A program made the position numbers and the translations under genes. A stretch of 64,000 nt of DNA from Gonocerus acuteangulatus (taxonomy: Eukaryota; Arthropoda; Insecta; Hemiptera; Coreidae), in assembly GCA_946811695.1 (NCBI GenBank), contig OX328124.1, positions 98,008,547 to 98,072,546 of the forward strand, written 5' to 3'. Shown in pieces: positions 1-10,542 of this stretch. The stretch's first letter is position 1; every line of letters begins with the position of its first letter. The notes under the pieces are model-generated. The model was not told the DNA's origin, ran no database searches, and saw nothing but the letters and a program-made list of their open reading frames with translations.

Positions 1-302
1 TAATACTATTGCTTGGAAAACGGGGCGTTTTGTTGAGTTGTAATCCAGAGTGTGTGATACACCGCATAGGGATTGACAGATTTCTGTCGTCTGTAAAATT
101 TTTGCGTTTTTGCTCTCAGTGAATTTTTATACTGTAAATATTATATTCATTTTTATTATTAAATCAAACAACTCCTCCTTTGGCAAATTGCTCTTTTAAT
201 CAATATGTGTGCATCAGAACTTTATTTGAAATAATATTAAAATTAATAAATAATTAATAAAATTATTAAACTGAAATACCAAAAAAAATGTTCATCAGAA
301 AT
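1..302. other. AT-rich sequence, nothing recognised
   Basis: No coding potential, RNA gene or repeat family that I recognise. It becomes very A/T-rich toward the tandem repeats that begin near 303. Confidence 0.4.
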
Positions 303-520
303 TAACCCTTTCGATGCGACGCCCGAGAATACTCGCCGGTGAAAGATGTTCCTCAGAGGCGACGCCCGAGTATTCTCGTGGGGGGAAGTTGTACACCAGA
401 GGCGACGCCCAAGTATTCTGCCACGGCTGTATCTCATGATTGCGAGCCCTCTTTAGCCTTGAGCGTGTACAGTGCTCTAGCAGGAATTGGGGATAATTTC
501 TGGTTAAACCCTTAACTGGT
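303..520. repeat. 43-bp minisatellite beside TTAACCCTTT
   Basis: The unit beginning GCGACGCCCGAG starts at 316, 359 and 402, giving a 43-bp period and about 2.6 copies, far more GC-rich than the flanks. It is preceded by TTAACCCTTTCGATGC; TTAA followed by CCCTTT recalls piggyBac-type ends. A similar start, TTAACCCTTTCCTAGCC, occurs at 63727. The short open frames across it are products of the repeat, not genes. The piggyBac link is only a resemblance. Confidence 0.5.
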
Positions 521-524
521 AACA

Positions 525-578
525 TACATTTTTTTTTTTTAACTGCACACCGACTTCTCGGCCATTAGCGCGGAGAAG
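525..578 (-). mobile_element. 5'-truncated SINE tail
   Basis: Read on the minus strand it gives GCGCTAATGGCC, a short spacer and a poly(A) run. This is the same 3' domain found at the ends of the 5S-headed SINEs at 1846 and 5884, so I call it a truncated SINE copy. Confidence 0.45.
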
Positions 579-949
579 AATTGCATACTTTCCTTGAACG
601 CTCTTCATGGGTACAACATTTTATGCAATTGTAAGTTGTTTGTCTCCTTTTTCAATAGCGACAATAGCGGCATATTTTACTTTAGGGAAAATTATCAAAA
701 TTTTCCTCAAGGCCCCTGCTTGTTTTTTCAGGTTCCTCAACCCAGTAATATCGTTTCTATTTTCTTGATGTCATCTTGGGTGTTCAGCAATTAGCAAACG
801 ACCTCATCTCTTTTTAGCGCGGTTCCTCCCTCCCCCATAGGGAGGAACCCCGCTTATAAGGTTGATACAATGAAACAATCCGGAAGTGCCGACTAGAAAA
901 TTTCGCGTTTCAGAACCCCTAGAAACCGAAAATAACGGTGGTTCAAATT

Positions 950-951
<2 letters not shown>

Positions 952-1004
<53 letters not shown>

Positions 1005-1005
1005 G

Positions 1006-1036
<31 letters not shown>
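952..1036. repeat. TA microsatellite
   Basis: A nearly pure TA run with a few TG interruptions, at the same place in family B as the run at 15959-16024. The adjoining sequence TTTGTCTGTTCGC also recurs in the other copy. Confidence 0.9.
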
Positions 1037-1329
1037 TTGTCTGTTCGCTCTCTAGGTAGAAGACGAATGGCCCGATTTTTATGAAATTTGGTACAAAAAT
1101 CTGTCGTCCAATTTGAAAGGTCAAGTTCGTTAACCAGCAAAATCCGCCCACTGGAAGATGGCGTTTGGGGCGAAATTCGCGCATAAAAAATCGTAACGCT
1201 TACGTTTTTGAATTCATAAGCTTGTAAGTACTCGTTTTATAGGCTTCTTTGGTTAGGAAAACGAATGAAACCATTTTCAAGGCGATAGCTTTAACCGTTG
1301 CCGAGAAAATTGGAAAAATAGTTTTTGAA

Positions 1330-2960
1330 TACCGTTTTTGGTTTGGGTACTTAGAATAACGGGATTCAGTTGAAACATTATCTGCATGTTCTACTTTCAT
1401 TAAAACTAATATGTTGAAAGTTATGTTACGTTTAGAGTTAAGGAAGGGTTAGAATAAAATATTTTATGAACAGACATGAAAAGTTTTGGAAACTTCGTAT
1501 ACTGTCATTAATATCTCGAACACGGTTGGGAAATCGTGGTAAGTGGATTGAAACTATTTGAAAGCTTACTAAATTCTCTACAAAAATGATTCTAAAACTA
1601 TTTTTGATTAGGTTATGTCAATCGGAGAAATAAGTGCTTAAAACTTCAAATACGTCTGTTTTGTTCTTATGAACGGGTTTTTGTCGTTCTTTTTGTAATT
1701 TTTGTCTCTTTCCCTTGGTTTTTTATTGCTTTTTATTTTTGTAATTTCTTATGTTGTATTTGTAAGGAAAATGTATGTGTGTGTAAAACAGGATAGGTAA
1801 AATAAGACCAATTTTCTGTTGTCAGAAATAATAAAAAGTTTTTTTGCCAACGGCCATAGCCACGTTGAGTGCACCGGTTCCCGTAGATCACCGAAGTTAA
1901 GCAACGTCGGGCGTGGTCAGTACCTGAATGGGTGACCGACCACCTGCTGTTGGCATTAGAAAAGGGTGGCAACCTGTAGACAGCCCGGCGCTAATGGCCA
2001 AGATGTAGATGCACCGTTAAAAAAAAAAAAAAATAAATAAAAAAAATAAAAAGTTTTGGGAACTTCGTATAATTTCTTAATATCTCGAAAACGGTTGAAA
2101 ATCTTGGGAAGCGAAAGGTTACCATTCGAAAGCTTACTAAATGGTCTACAAGAAAGGTTCTAAAGAAAGTTTTGAATAAGCGATGTCAATCGGGGAAATA
2201 AGTGCTTAAAACTTTTAAGTAATTGATTTCGCTTATTCGAACTGTTCTTTTTGTCTTTGATTTTGGTACTTAGAATTATGGGATTCAGTTGAAACATTTT
2301 CTGCAAGTTCGAATTTTATCAACACTAATATGTTGAAATTTTGGTTACGTTTGGAGTAAAGGAAGGGTTAGAATAAAATATTTTATTAACAGACAAGAAA
2401 AGTTTTGGTAACCTTTTATACTTTCGTTAGTATCTCGAAAACCGTTGACAATCTTGGGAAGCGAAACGTTACCATTCGAAAGCTTACTAAATGGTCTACA
2501 AAAAAGGTTCTAAAGAAAGTTTTGAATAAGCGATGTCAATCGGATAAATAAGTGCTTAAACTTTGAAGTAATTGATTTTGTTTATTCGAACGGTTCTTTT
2601 TGTCTTTGATTTTGGTACTTCGAATTATGGGATTCAGTTGAAACATTTTCTGCATGTTCTAATTTCATCAAAACTAGTATGCTGAAAATTTACTTACGTT
2701 TGGAGTTAAGGAAGGGTTAAATTAAAATAATTTATTAATAGAGATGAAAAGCTTTGGAAATTTCGTATACTTTCCTTAATATCTCGAACACGGTTGAGAA
2801 TCTTGGTAAACGGATGGTTGCCATTCGAAAGCTTACTAAATGCTCTAGAAAACAGGTTCTGAAGAATGTTTTGATTAGGCGATGTCAAACGGAGAAATAT
2901 GTACATATAACTTAGAAGTTTGATAAACGATAATTGATTTCGTTTATTTATACGGTTCTT
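1330..2960 (+). repeat. ~350-bp minisatellite core of family B
   Basis: The landmark AAAAGTTTTGG recurs near 1480, 2051, 2400 and 2748; after subtracting the SINE inserted at 1846 the spacing is about 350 bp. Each unit also carries GGGATTCAGTTGAAACATT, a GGAAGGGTTAGAATAAAAT block and a CGATGTCAATCGG block. Diverged copies lie near 7010-7260, 15300-15780 (inverted) and 33440-33960. Confidence 0.75.
1846..2045 (+). mobile_element. 5S rRNA-derived SINE (copy 1)
   Basis: Positions 1846-1955 match 5S rRNA from its 5' end to its 3' end, including the internal promoter (AGTTAAGCAACGTCGGGC and TACCTGAATGGGTGACC). About 10 nt are missing after GGTGACCG, where normal 5S has GCTTGGGAAC. A unique body and poly(A) tail follow. 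The direct repeat ATAAAAAGTTTT flanks it at 1831-1842 and 2046-2057, a 12-bp target duplication. The target is the family B minisatellite. It is a retroposon, not a functional 5S gene. Confidence 0.85.
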
Positions 2961-3769
2961 TTTGTCTGTTTTTATTTCTTGTTATTTTGTTATTGCTTCT
3001 AGGAGGAGGATGTATTTCTCAATAAAACAGGGGAATAAATACAAATTCTTTGAACCTGTAACAGAACTGAAAACGTAAATATTCTCCGTGTAGGGTCAGT
3101 CCGGGTCGAGGTAGTAGGCCGGTTCAGGTAGGCTTTTATTGCACTTCATAAATCAAGATTCATTGTTCTCATCAAGCATTCTAGGACAGCTGACAGTTAC
3201 CTTTACCTGTAGGAAGTCATGCAGCCAAATGCTATACTAGAAATATAATTATATTTTGTGGTTGAATGTGGCCGTAGTTCAATAAAAAATAACACTACTT
3301 TCTCATTTTCATGTACAATTTTATTTTGTTTAATTGCATTTAAAAGTAAAATGGATATGTTAGCACTGCAAGTTAAGTAAATTAGAAATATATTCGTAGA
3401 AGAGTCTTCGTAGACCGAAACTTGGGACGGCAGAAAGAGTAATTTCTGCTTAGGATAGTTTCATCCCTAGCCGAAAATCTTGTTTTTTTGTTTTTTTTTC
3501 ATATTTGTTTACATTAGGAATGATCCAAACAAAGTAATAACTGTTTCTATTCTAAGTCTACAAAATAACACTAGGGATATGAATGGAACCGCGCTAAGAT
3601 GACGCAGTTCCTGCGAGTCGGACTTTTTTTTTATCAAACTGTTTGTTAGTGAATTTATGTAATCAAATTTATAGGACTTTCCGGTCATAGGATGTGTGTA
3701 GTTGTCCGGTCATAGCTAGGATATAATGCCAGAACTTACAAGACTGGAAAAATTTGTCAAAAGCCTTCA

Positions 3770-3910
3770 AATTAAAGTCTAAGTAAAAGAAAGACGGGTG
3801 CATACCGCCGCTCTGGGGAGGGATTTTGGTCCGCCAGAGGAGGGAATAGGCTTCGGGAGCTCTCCGCCTTCAGGGGCATGACTCTACCTAACCCGCATCG
3901 CATCGAAAAG
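3770..3910. other. GC-richer unassigned block
   Basis: About 140 bp is clearly richer in G and C than the flanks (3785-3900). I see no convincing reading frame or known repeat end. It may be part of an unrecognised element. Confidence 0.25.
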
Positions 3911-4194
3911 GTTAACTTAATATAATATAATTGAGAATAAATATATAATTTTAAGAACAGTATGCTCAAAACTAAATATTCAAAAATTACTTTATAGATG
4001 GGTTTTTATTAAAAGTTTTCCATTTTTCGGTATTTTGACAGATAGATAGATATTAATGTTATATGTGTTTATAAACGTTTCTTGTTTCGTTTTTTAAGAT
4101 ACTGGAGCACAATTTCAACGTGTGGGAAAAACTCCCTCAGTAGTTTGTAAATGTCTACCAGGATATCCAAATTGGATACACTGGTTCTTTTTTA

Positions 4195-4257
4195 AAGGGT
4201 GGCAACCTGTAGATAACCCGGAACTAAAAACGTGCCAGTTTATACGCCGTAAAAAAG
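4195..4257 (+). mobile_element. SINE 3' body, no 5S head
   Basis: AAAGGGTGGCAACCTGTAGA, an AACCCGG block and an ACGCCGTAAAAAA end match the body of the two 5S SINEs (after 1963 and 6000). The 5S head is absent, so this is a 5'-truncated copy. Confidence 0.55.
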
Positions 4258-4281
4258 TAAAATTAATATTGAAAGAATTTT

Positions 4282-4323
4282 GAGTTGACCATTTAACTTC
4301 CCTAGAGGTTAAATGGTCAACTC
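4282..4323. repeat. Perfect 16-bp hairpin
   Basis: GAGTTGACCATTTAAC is followed after about 10 nt by its exact reverse complement. No poly-T or gene context suggests a terminator. It may be a MITE remnant. Confidence 0.7.
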
Positions 4324-4967
4324 TTGTTTGATAAAATGTCATATATATATATCTTGAGTGGATGAAGCATTGGTTAATCGGCTTTTCGGGGCTGTTTCAT
4401 TATTTCTAATTAGTGCAATTATAAGCAAATTACGTTTAATGAGAGATTAACGGAACAAGCTTATTATTTTTAACCTATTATGTTGCAAGTGGAAGAGAGC
4501 AAGGATTAATTTTTAAAAAATATATAATATAATTTCAATTTCTTAAAAGCTTAAGCCCTCCAGAAATTATAATAATGCTTATTAATTTTCATTATTTATT
4601 GATTGATTTTTTTTTTATTTCGCCTGATTGGTAAGATCCTTTTGTCCTGTAAATAATCAACTTTCAACTAATGAGAAATGAGGATAATTTTATTGAATAC
4701 AAATGGAAATCAAGGACGAATCATTCAACAAGAATGATTAATTTTTATTCCAATCACCCGCTTAGCTTTAAATAGAATATTTTATACAATCGGAATTTAT
4801 CAGCTTTGTATAACTTACAACTACAACTTCTCCCAAGTATTTTTATGAAGTAAAAAATAAATTGAGAGAAATGTTCAAAGAAAACAACTATCCCAAATTA
4901 ATGATATAGTAGCAAATAAAAAGAGCAGAGAAATGTATAGTGTACCCAAAAAAAAACTACTCAACTT

Positions 4968-5394
4968 TTGAAAAAGCCAGGTAAATTTGAATATAACCCT
5001 GAACTTTTTAACATTTCCGACGAATTTTTTAATGATATAGAATGCAAAAGAACAATAAAAAGGAAATATTCTGATACTAGTGTCGAGTCAATGTCACATA
5101 AAAAAGTTAAATTGGATTTAAAATGTTTTAATAAGGATACTAAAGGTAATAAAAAGCGCAAAAGAGATCAAAACTATAATCCTGCCATATAACAGACAAA
5201 TGCGAAAAAAACGAATGTTAGTACAGACCAATATTAAAACTTCTTTATCCAAAATAAATATTCAAAAAAAGGACACCGCTTTAAATGAACGTATATTAGT
5301 ACAAAAGAGAAAACAAGAATTAACAAAGGAAAAGAACAAAGATTTTAAAGGCATAAATCGATATTTTACTTTTTTTAAATATTTTTTACTTTAA
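4968..5394 (+). pseudogene. Lys-rich ORF pair, function unknown
   Basis: Two open frames, 4968-5192 (74 aa) and 5200-5394 (64 aa), lie in different frames 7 nt apart. Both are rich in Lys, Asn and Asp, with short basic runs such as KKRKRD. I do not recognise a family. The GIY-YIG fragment starts 58 bp downstream, so they could be remnants of the same retroelement or of an unrelated insertion. The AT-rich base composition makes chance open frames plausible. Confidence 0.3.
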
Positions 5395-5452
5395 TAGCAA
5401 ATAGACTGAAACTACCGAATATGTAAAGACGTTGGTAAAATAGAGTGGAAAT

Positions 5453-5760
5453 ATGGTAATAAAATTTGAAAACAATTTTAGCAGTAATAAGGATAAAGTT
5501 ACAACGACAATCAGAATAAACAATATATACAAAATTCGTTGTAACGATTGCAACGCTTGCTATATTGGGGAATCAGCACAACTATTACAAAACGAATTGT
5601 ACAACATGCTAAATAGACACAAACGAGAACAGGACTGCATTGACGAAACATGCAATAAATAAAAAACATAATTTTTATTTTACAGAGGTTGATATTTTAA
5701 ATAAAGAAAGGAACACATTAAAATGGAAGATCAAAGAAAATATTTATATCATTAAAAACT
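5453..5760 (+). pseudogene. Penelope-like GIY-YIG endonuclease fragment
   Basis: The first frame (5453-5662) carries the GIY-type motif NNIYKIRC, a CNDC pair and CYIGES, the layout of PLE endonucleases with a Cys pair between the GIY and YIG strands. After a frameshift near 5640 the next frame continues with a basic, helix-rich tail containing HNFYFTEVDILNKERN and LKWKIKENIYII, as expected for the end of a PLE protein. The catalytic Arg region after YIG is degraded (ESAQLLQNELYNML). No RT is found upstream. This is a dead fragment. Confidence 0.7.
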
Positions 5761-5883
5761 CATAAACAACCATAAATAAAAAAAAAACGATTTAAAGAAT
5801 GTCCATCAAATTTTTCATAACATTATAAATTAAACCCCATGAACAATTTTACCTTGAATCGATACAATTAAATTAAATCAGCT

Positions 5884-6066
5884 GCCAACGTCCATAGACA
5901 CGTTGAATGCACCAGTTCCTGTAGATCACCGAAGTTAAGCAACGTCGTTCGTGGTCAGTACCTGAATGGGTGACCGACCACGTGCTGTTGTTATTATAAA
6001 AGAGTGGGAACCCGTAGATAGCCCGGCGTTAATAGCCCAGTAGTTGATACGCCGTTAAACAGGGGA
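5884..6066 (+). mobile_element. 5S rRNA-derived SINE (copy 2)
   Basis: The 5S head runs from 5884 to about 5993 and lacks the same ~10 nt after GGTGACCG as copy 1. The body (GAACCCGTAGATAGCCCGGCG) and the GCCGTTAAA end also match. A shared deletion and body show one SINE family rather than two independent 5S pseudogenes. The tail is shorter and more diverged, so this copy is probably older. Confidence 0.8.
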
Positions 6067-6311
6067 AAAAATTAATTCAGCTGAAAGAATCGATAGAATA
6101 CGGCCATATTCATTACCTAAGGTGACTTGTCAGTATTACACCTGACTCAAGGCAGTATACATGACGAGTGGACTTCCTGATAAGGTAGGATAAGAATTTT
6201 AAATAAAATATTATTTGTTTAAAAGTAAATTAATTTAGAGAAATGATAAAAGTTTATTATTGTACAAAATATGAATTTGAGATTTAGGAAAAAATATTTT
6301 TGCATATGAAA

Positions 6312-6354
6312 GCCCCTGAAGAGGTGTGACACAAAGGCACGAAACATGTCGGGC
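6312..6354 (+). ncRNA. Hammerhead ribozyme-like motif, type I, PLE-associated
   Basis: Stem I is GCCC (6312-6315) with GGGC (6351-6354). The core box CTGAAGA is at 6316-6322, followed by one extra G. Stem II is GTGT/GCAC with a 9-nt loop. GAAA follows at 6341-6344, then stem III ACATGT with the predicted cleavage site after C6350. PLE terminal repeats are known to carry minimal type I hammerheads with very short stem III. The extra base before stem II departs from the textbook core, so activity is unproven. Confidence 0.6.
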
Positions 6355-6370
6355 AAAAGATAGCAAATAA

Positions 6371-6394
6371 AGTAGTCAAATTGAAGGAAAGGTG

Positions 6395-6452
<58 letters not shown>

Positions 6453-6476
6453 CACCTTTCGTTCAATTTGACTACT
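6371..6476. repeat. Foldback with a TA microsatellite at its centre
   Basis: 26-bp arms (AGTAGTCAAATTGAAG... and its inverse, one mismatch) enclose about 50 bp of TA repeats. It lies directly downstream of the hammerhead-like motif and is likely the end of the same PLE insertion. Strong cruciform potential. Confidence 0.8.
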
Positions 6477-6479
6477 ATA

Positions 6480-7009
6480 TATATATACACATACATATGC
6501 GTATTCACGGCTGTATACCAGTGTGTGTGTGTCTGTGTGCGAAAAATCGAGTATGTAGAGAATTTGCAATTCTAAAGAGTTGCCTTATTGAGAAGATGAC
6601 GGAGTTAGTATATTCCGCAAGGGCGAGGGAATAAAAGAAGCGTGGAGTATGGCGGTGCTCTGCGGACTGATTCTAAGGACATGAATTTCTCATGACCGTC
6701 TCCGATCCATCCCACCTCACTATTCCCTAAGGTAAACCTAGATCACCTTCGTCAGCAGCCTTGGCCTTCCTGGAATGTCTCCAACGCAAATACAATTAGG
6801 AGGCGGTGAACACTTTAGGCGATCCCTTATTCACTATGTGACTCATTAATTATTTTTACAGACGCACTGAGCTCTCTTCATCCAGTATTTTGCACAGTAT
6901 ATATCCTATAATTACACAAATACCATCACAAGGTTAGCATTTGATTTTCTCATTCATACAAGCGAAGATATTTAAATTTTGATTCAGGGCGTTTCGAGAA
7001 AAAATTATT
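6480..7009. other. No gene recognised
   Basis: A TG-rich patch near 6515-6540, then unique sequence. No coding exon, RNA gene or familiar repeat end. Confidence 0.35.
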
Positions 7010-7260
7010 TTATGAACAGCCATCAGCATTTATAAGATTTTCTTAAATTATATTTTCTTAAATATCTCCAAAACATTAGGAAAATTCTGTTAAGTGGAGA
7101 GTAACCGTTAACAAAGTAATCAAAGTTTAGTTCTAAATGTTCTGCAAACATGTTTCTGCAGATATTATCGATAAGACGATCTCAAGTGGAGGAATAAGTC
7201 CTTTCTTTGCTTTCATAGGGCCTTTCCTTTTTTTTGTTGTTTTTATTTCCTTAGTTTTAT
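7010..7260 (+). repeat. Diverged family B minisatellite unit
   Basis: It follows the order of one ~350-bp unit: TTTTATGAACAG, TAAATATCTCCAAAACATT, GTGGAGAGTAACC, then CGATCTCAAGTGGAGGAATAAG. Diverged, so probably an old copy. Confidence 0.5.
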
Positions 7261-7275
7261 ACTTCTTATTGTTTT

Positions 7276-7927
7276 AGCACTTTCCTCCGAAGGAAAGTAG
7301 CTGTTGAGATTTTTGTTATATTTCAATGAAACTTGGTATTCTTTGTGGTCATCTGAAGATAACTATGCGTTCTAAAAATAAACTAAATCCGTTCATTTCG
7401 AGGGGGATTTACTCCGAAGGGAAATTACTAATTTGCTCATACCGGTCGTAATTTCTGTTTTATCGTCACGAAACTCGGAACACGTCTTGTTTATTTAATT
7501 AGAAAGAGGTTTTTTAAAAATGAACTAAATCGGTCTAAGGGAGGGGTTTACTTTGTACTATGTTTGAATAGAATTCTCCCGCCAAAAGCTCCCACTAGGA
7601 GAGTTGTTTAGTTCTGATTTCTACCAATAGGGGGTGCTGTATCTCCTTCCTGCGCTATTACTGTATCCCATTCCTTTTATTATTCATCAAGAACAATAGA
7701 TGAAAAAGTTACGTTTTTGTATATTTATTAAGTAGTACCAAGCCTATACAGAACTCTGAAAGTAAGTTAATTGCAAAATTAATAATTGAAACAGGTACTC
7801 ATTACAAATGAAAATGACAAGAACTATTCATGTTCATTAGTGATTATAAGCAAATTATTCAGAAATGCACTCGTCACAGTGAAATCCTGAGGAAAGTGCT
7901 TAGTTATGCAGCTCCTGCGTGACGGAC
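7276..7927 (+). mobile_element. Family A HINE-like element, short copy
   Basis: Starts TTTTAGCACTTTCCTCCGAA and ends GAGGAAAGTGCTTAG, then GCAGCTCCTGCG and TGACGGAC with T's. The core holds about two diverged 143-bp units. The terminal plan (inverted subterminal repeat, 3' hairpin GCAG-CTC-CTGC, T-run) matches the copies at 12015 and 18081. No TA microsatellite is present here. Confidence 0.6.
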
Positions 7928-7962
7928 TTTTATAATTGATTTTAGCAATACAATGAATTTTT

Positions 7963-8319
7963 GGGGGCGAGGTTAGCTCAGTGGTGGAGCACTGGACTAA
8001 TAAGTTGGAGGACCTGAGTTCAAATCCCGAGCAAGCACTAACGATTTTTTCTTCTAGTGTCTCCGTTCCTTGGTTGAATTCGGCCTCCCTGACCGTCCCT
8101 AGGCCAACCCAGCCTTTAATAAATTTATCAATGGGTACCTTGGGTGCTAATGACTCTAGCAGTCGAAGCAGCCAAGGGGAAAATCAAGCGGCCGGAGCAT
8201 AGTACTGACCACGCTATCTTCCTAGTGTGCCGTATGGTCATGAATCAGATACCTCTATAGTATCTGCCCCTCAAGGCCTTCGTGGCCTGTTACGGGACTG
8301 ATTTTTTTTTTTTTTTTTT
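7963..8319 (+). mobile_element. tRNA-derived SINE with poly(T) end
   Basis: The head is tRNA-like: GGCGAGGTTAGCTCAGTGG (A box) and GAGTTCAAATCCC (B box), closest by eye to an Ala-type tRNA. A body of about 280 bp follows and the copy ends CGGGACTGA plus about 18 T's. AATACAATGAATTT at 7947-7960 and 8320-8333 is a perfect 14-bp target duplication, which fixes both ends and shows a recent insertion. The tail is T-rich on the same strand as the promoter, unlike the usual A-rich tail. The apparent 73-codon frame inside is not a gene. Confidence 0.85.
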
Positions 8320-8333
8320 AATACAATGAATTT

Positions 8334-9280
8334 GCTAGTAAAACAAGATACCAAAAATGAATGTGTTTGTTTGTGATTGACATTTCCGAGCAGAAGCCGA
8401 AGAGGTCGTTTTAGTAATTTCCGCTGCTGCAAGTTTATCAGTGCATATTGGCACGTAAATCTCCCTTTTCTTCAAGATTTCATGATAGTAGGCGTTTTCT
8501 GCAAAATATTAAGTACACTTTTTTTCCCAAATGACACCAGGGATGAGAAGTTGTGGAAACCCCAATTATTAATATTATTTTAAGTTTCAATTGCCCCTTC
8601 AGATAGCCTCAGCGCCTACTTGGAGGCCGCCCACGTTGAGAACCTATGGTGTAGTTTAAGACTTTCTGGGTCCTCCCCTTTCTGACTTAAAGACATTAAG
8701 CAGATAAGAGAATAAGGGCCCAGGTTAAAGTGTGGTTTATATATTAATCAATATAATTCCAGCTGAGGAAAATAGGGCTGGCTGAATAAGAGTATCATGG
8801 CAAAGGAGATTAGAGGCAATGCTGTGGTGTTGTGGCGGCACTGCTGGCGAGACAAAGCCTTCCTCCTCGAACAAAAGGATCTCGGGATCAATTTTTCAGG
8901 GGCCATTAGGTGCCTTTACTCTTCTTATCAGCAAGGCCTACCAACCTCTCTTCCCGCCAAATCCTTATCTATTCTATTCCCTGACACCTTCTTTTCATGA
9001 GTGTTTCACTTGTAAAAGCGTTTCTTGGTTCTCGAGCGGAGTCGATTCCTTCTTGAGAAAGACTGCGATTTTCAAAAGGCTAGCTTTTGTTCTTACAAAA
9101 ATAAATGACTGTTTTATTTGAGCGTTTATTCTAATATCTACTACAAGAAATCCTGCTTATGAATGTAGAATTCATTATGCAGTAATACTAAGTTGGCTCT
9201 TTACTTAAATGTTGGAATTTTAGTTATATGCGAGAATTAAAAAATAAAAAACTTCACTTAATAGTGCCAATAACATTATT
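8334..9280. other. No gene recognised
   Basis: Unique, moderately GC sequence around 8600-9000. Open frames there overlap in two frames of the same strand without splice or codon evidence, so I do not call a gene. Confidence 0.3.
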
Positions 9281-9287
9281 TCTCCTG

Positions 9288-9322
9288 TACATGTTTCCGT
9301 CCAGTTTGGTACCTCTTCAGGG
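9288..9322 (-). ncRNA. Hammerhead-like motif, imperfect
   Basis: On the minus strand CTGAAGA (9320-9314) is followed by an extra G, an imperfect stem II (GTACC...GGAC), GAAA (9297-9294) and the palindrome ACATGT (9294-9289), with A as the predicted base before cleavage. It closely resembles the motif at 6312. Stem I pairing is weak, and one extra G precedes GAAA, so it is probably inactive. Confidence 0.4.
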
Positions 9323-9519
9323 AAACATGTAACAAATATAAAAACTTCCAGCCCCAACTTAAGGAGGCGATAATTATCGTTCCGCTGGCTACTTTCCATT
9401 ACAACAATTATGACAGTTCGATTATAATCGATGTCATAATTTTTTCCGCCTATACCGAAAATTCGTTTACTACACAGGTTAACAAACTCTGACATAACAA
9501 TTTCCATTTTTCAACAAGA

Positions 9520-10080
9520 CCTCACGAGACAAGCTAAATATAAAATCCCAAACAAGTGGCAGAACGAATGGACAAAATTGTTGACAAATGATAAACTATG
9601 ACACACAAAACGAAACATCACGGAATGACCTTACAAACACCTAAAAAATAAAATTATTGTACTTACTGGGAACACTTGAAGAGCCCCCGAGAACTTAGTA
9701 ATAGATAACCCTAATTGCAAAACACGTTACACTAGAAGAAAACATTTAGCAAGTCCTTCAATTAGAATCTAATGGGAAAGATGTACTTTGAAAATCAGCC
9801 ACCAGCCAAAGATGACGTATTTTACCTGAAATCTTTGTTTCTTTATTTTATTAAATAAACCAGCCGGTCAAAATAATAATAACATCAAACAGCAAATTTA
9901 ATAATAAAATTAGTATTATAATGAAATAAGGTATGTAAATGAGAAACGTATTGGTAATAGTATTTCCCTTGACGAACGTTGAGAAGGTGGGGGGAGTCAT
10001 TTCCGCTTAGAATACTATAAGTTTCCTCTTGTAGCGCCTTAAATCTTCTCCTTCTCTTTGAGTTGTCATATTATATTTTT
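9520..10080. other. No gene recognised
   Basis: AT-rich intergenic sequence without recognisable features. Confidence 0.35.
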
Positions 10081-10084
10081 CACG

Positions 10085-10193
10085 AAATATCAAAAGCTAT
10101 CAACAACTGCTTCTAGTCCTTAGCTAATGCCACTAGGGATATGAACGGAACCGCGCAAAGATGACGCAGTTCCTGCGAGCCGGACTTTTTTTT
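10085..10193 (+). mobile_element. Family B 3' end
   Basis: CACTAGGGATATGAACGGAA leads into CCGCGCAAAG, the CGCAG-TTC-CTGCG hairpin, CCGGAC (to 10185) and T's. Same terminus as at 3580-3623. The 5' part was not identified. Confidence 0.6.
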
Positions 10194-10542
10194 TCATCAT
10201 ACAACCGTGTAAGAAAGACTGGTACTCGGAAAGTTTGCCTCATCCCTTCTTTTATAAAAACTAAAAGCAATATCCACTCTCCAGAGCTCTCACTTACAGA
10301 CTACCCACTTCAGATAGGAGCCTCGACTTCCCAAGAAATAGAACGAGGACTATTTCGGAGTAGGAACAACAAAAACGTTTGCCCTTCGAAACGCAACTGG
10401 CTCTGTAGAATCCAGAGCTAACTATACGTATTTTCGGTTTGTCCTAAGTTATTAATTGTGTCGGGGGTTTTTCCTGAGGACGGCCGTCATTTTTAAGACT
10501 TAGCTACGATACTTCAGTTTTTGACGGGGAAAATCTCTTGTA

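Larger units (their letters stand above)
816..3623 (+). mobile_element. Family B HINE-like (Helentron-type) element, composite
   Basis: The left end is a T-run then AGCGCGGTTCCTCCC. Next come a TA microsatellite and about four copies of a ~350-bp minisatellite. The right end at 3580-3623 carries GGAACCGCGCT (inverse of the left end), the hairpin CGCAG-TTC-CTGCG, then TCGGAC and a T-run. Inverted subterminal repeats, a 3' hairpin, a satellite core and T-rich targets are known traits of Helentron-associated elements such as DINE-1. The 3010-3560 part has no counterpart elsewhere in the window and may be a later insertion. No protein is encoded. Confidence 0.5.

Noticed and set aside
810..1184. 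126-codon minus-strand frame with long Tyr-Ile runs
   Set aside because: It is translation of a TA microsatellite inside a family B element. The same applies to the frames at 943, 6284, 6381, 13588, 15855, 18194, 59866 and 63719.
1846..1955. Functional 5S rRNA gene
   Set aside because: A conserved segment is missing, an unrelated body and poly(A) tail follow and a target duplication flanks it.
4968..5394. Viral gene remnant
   Set aside because: The Lys-rich frames resemble no viral family I can name, and the adjacent GIY-YIG piece fits a PLE; not enough to support a viral origin.
7963..8040. Functional tRNA gene
   Set aside because: The acceptor stem does not close and the sequence continues into a SINE body bounded by target duplications.
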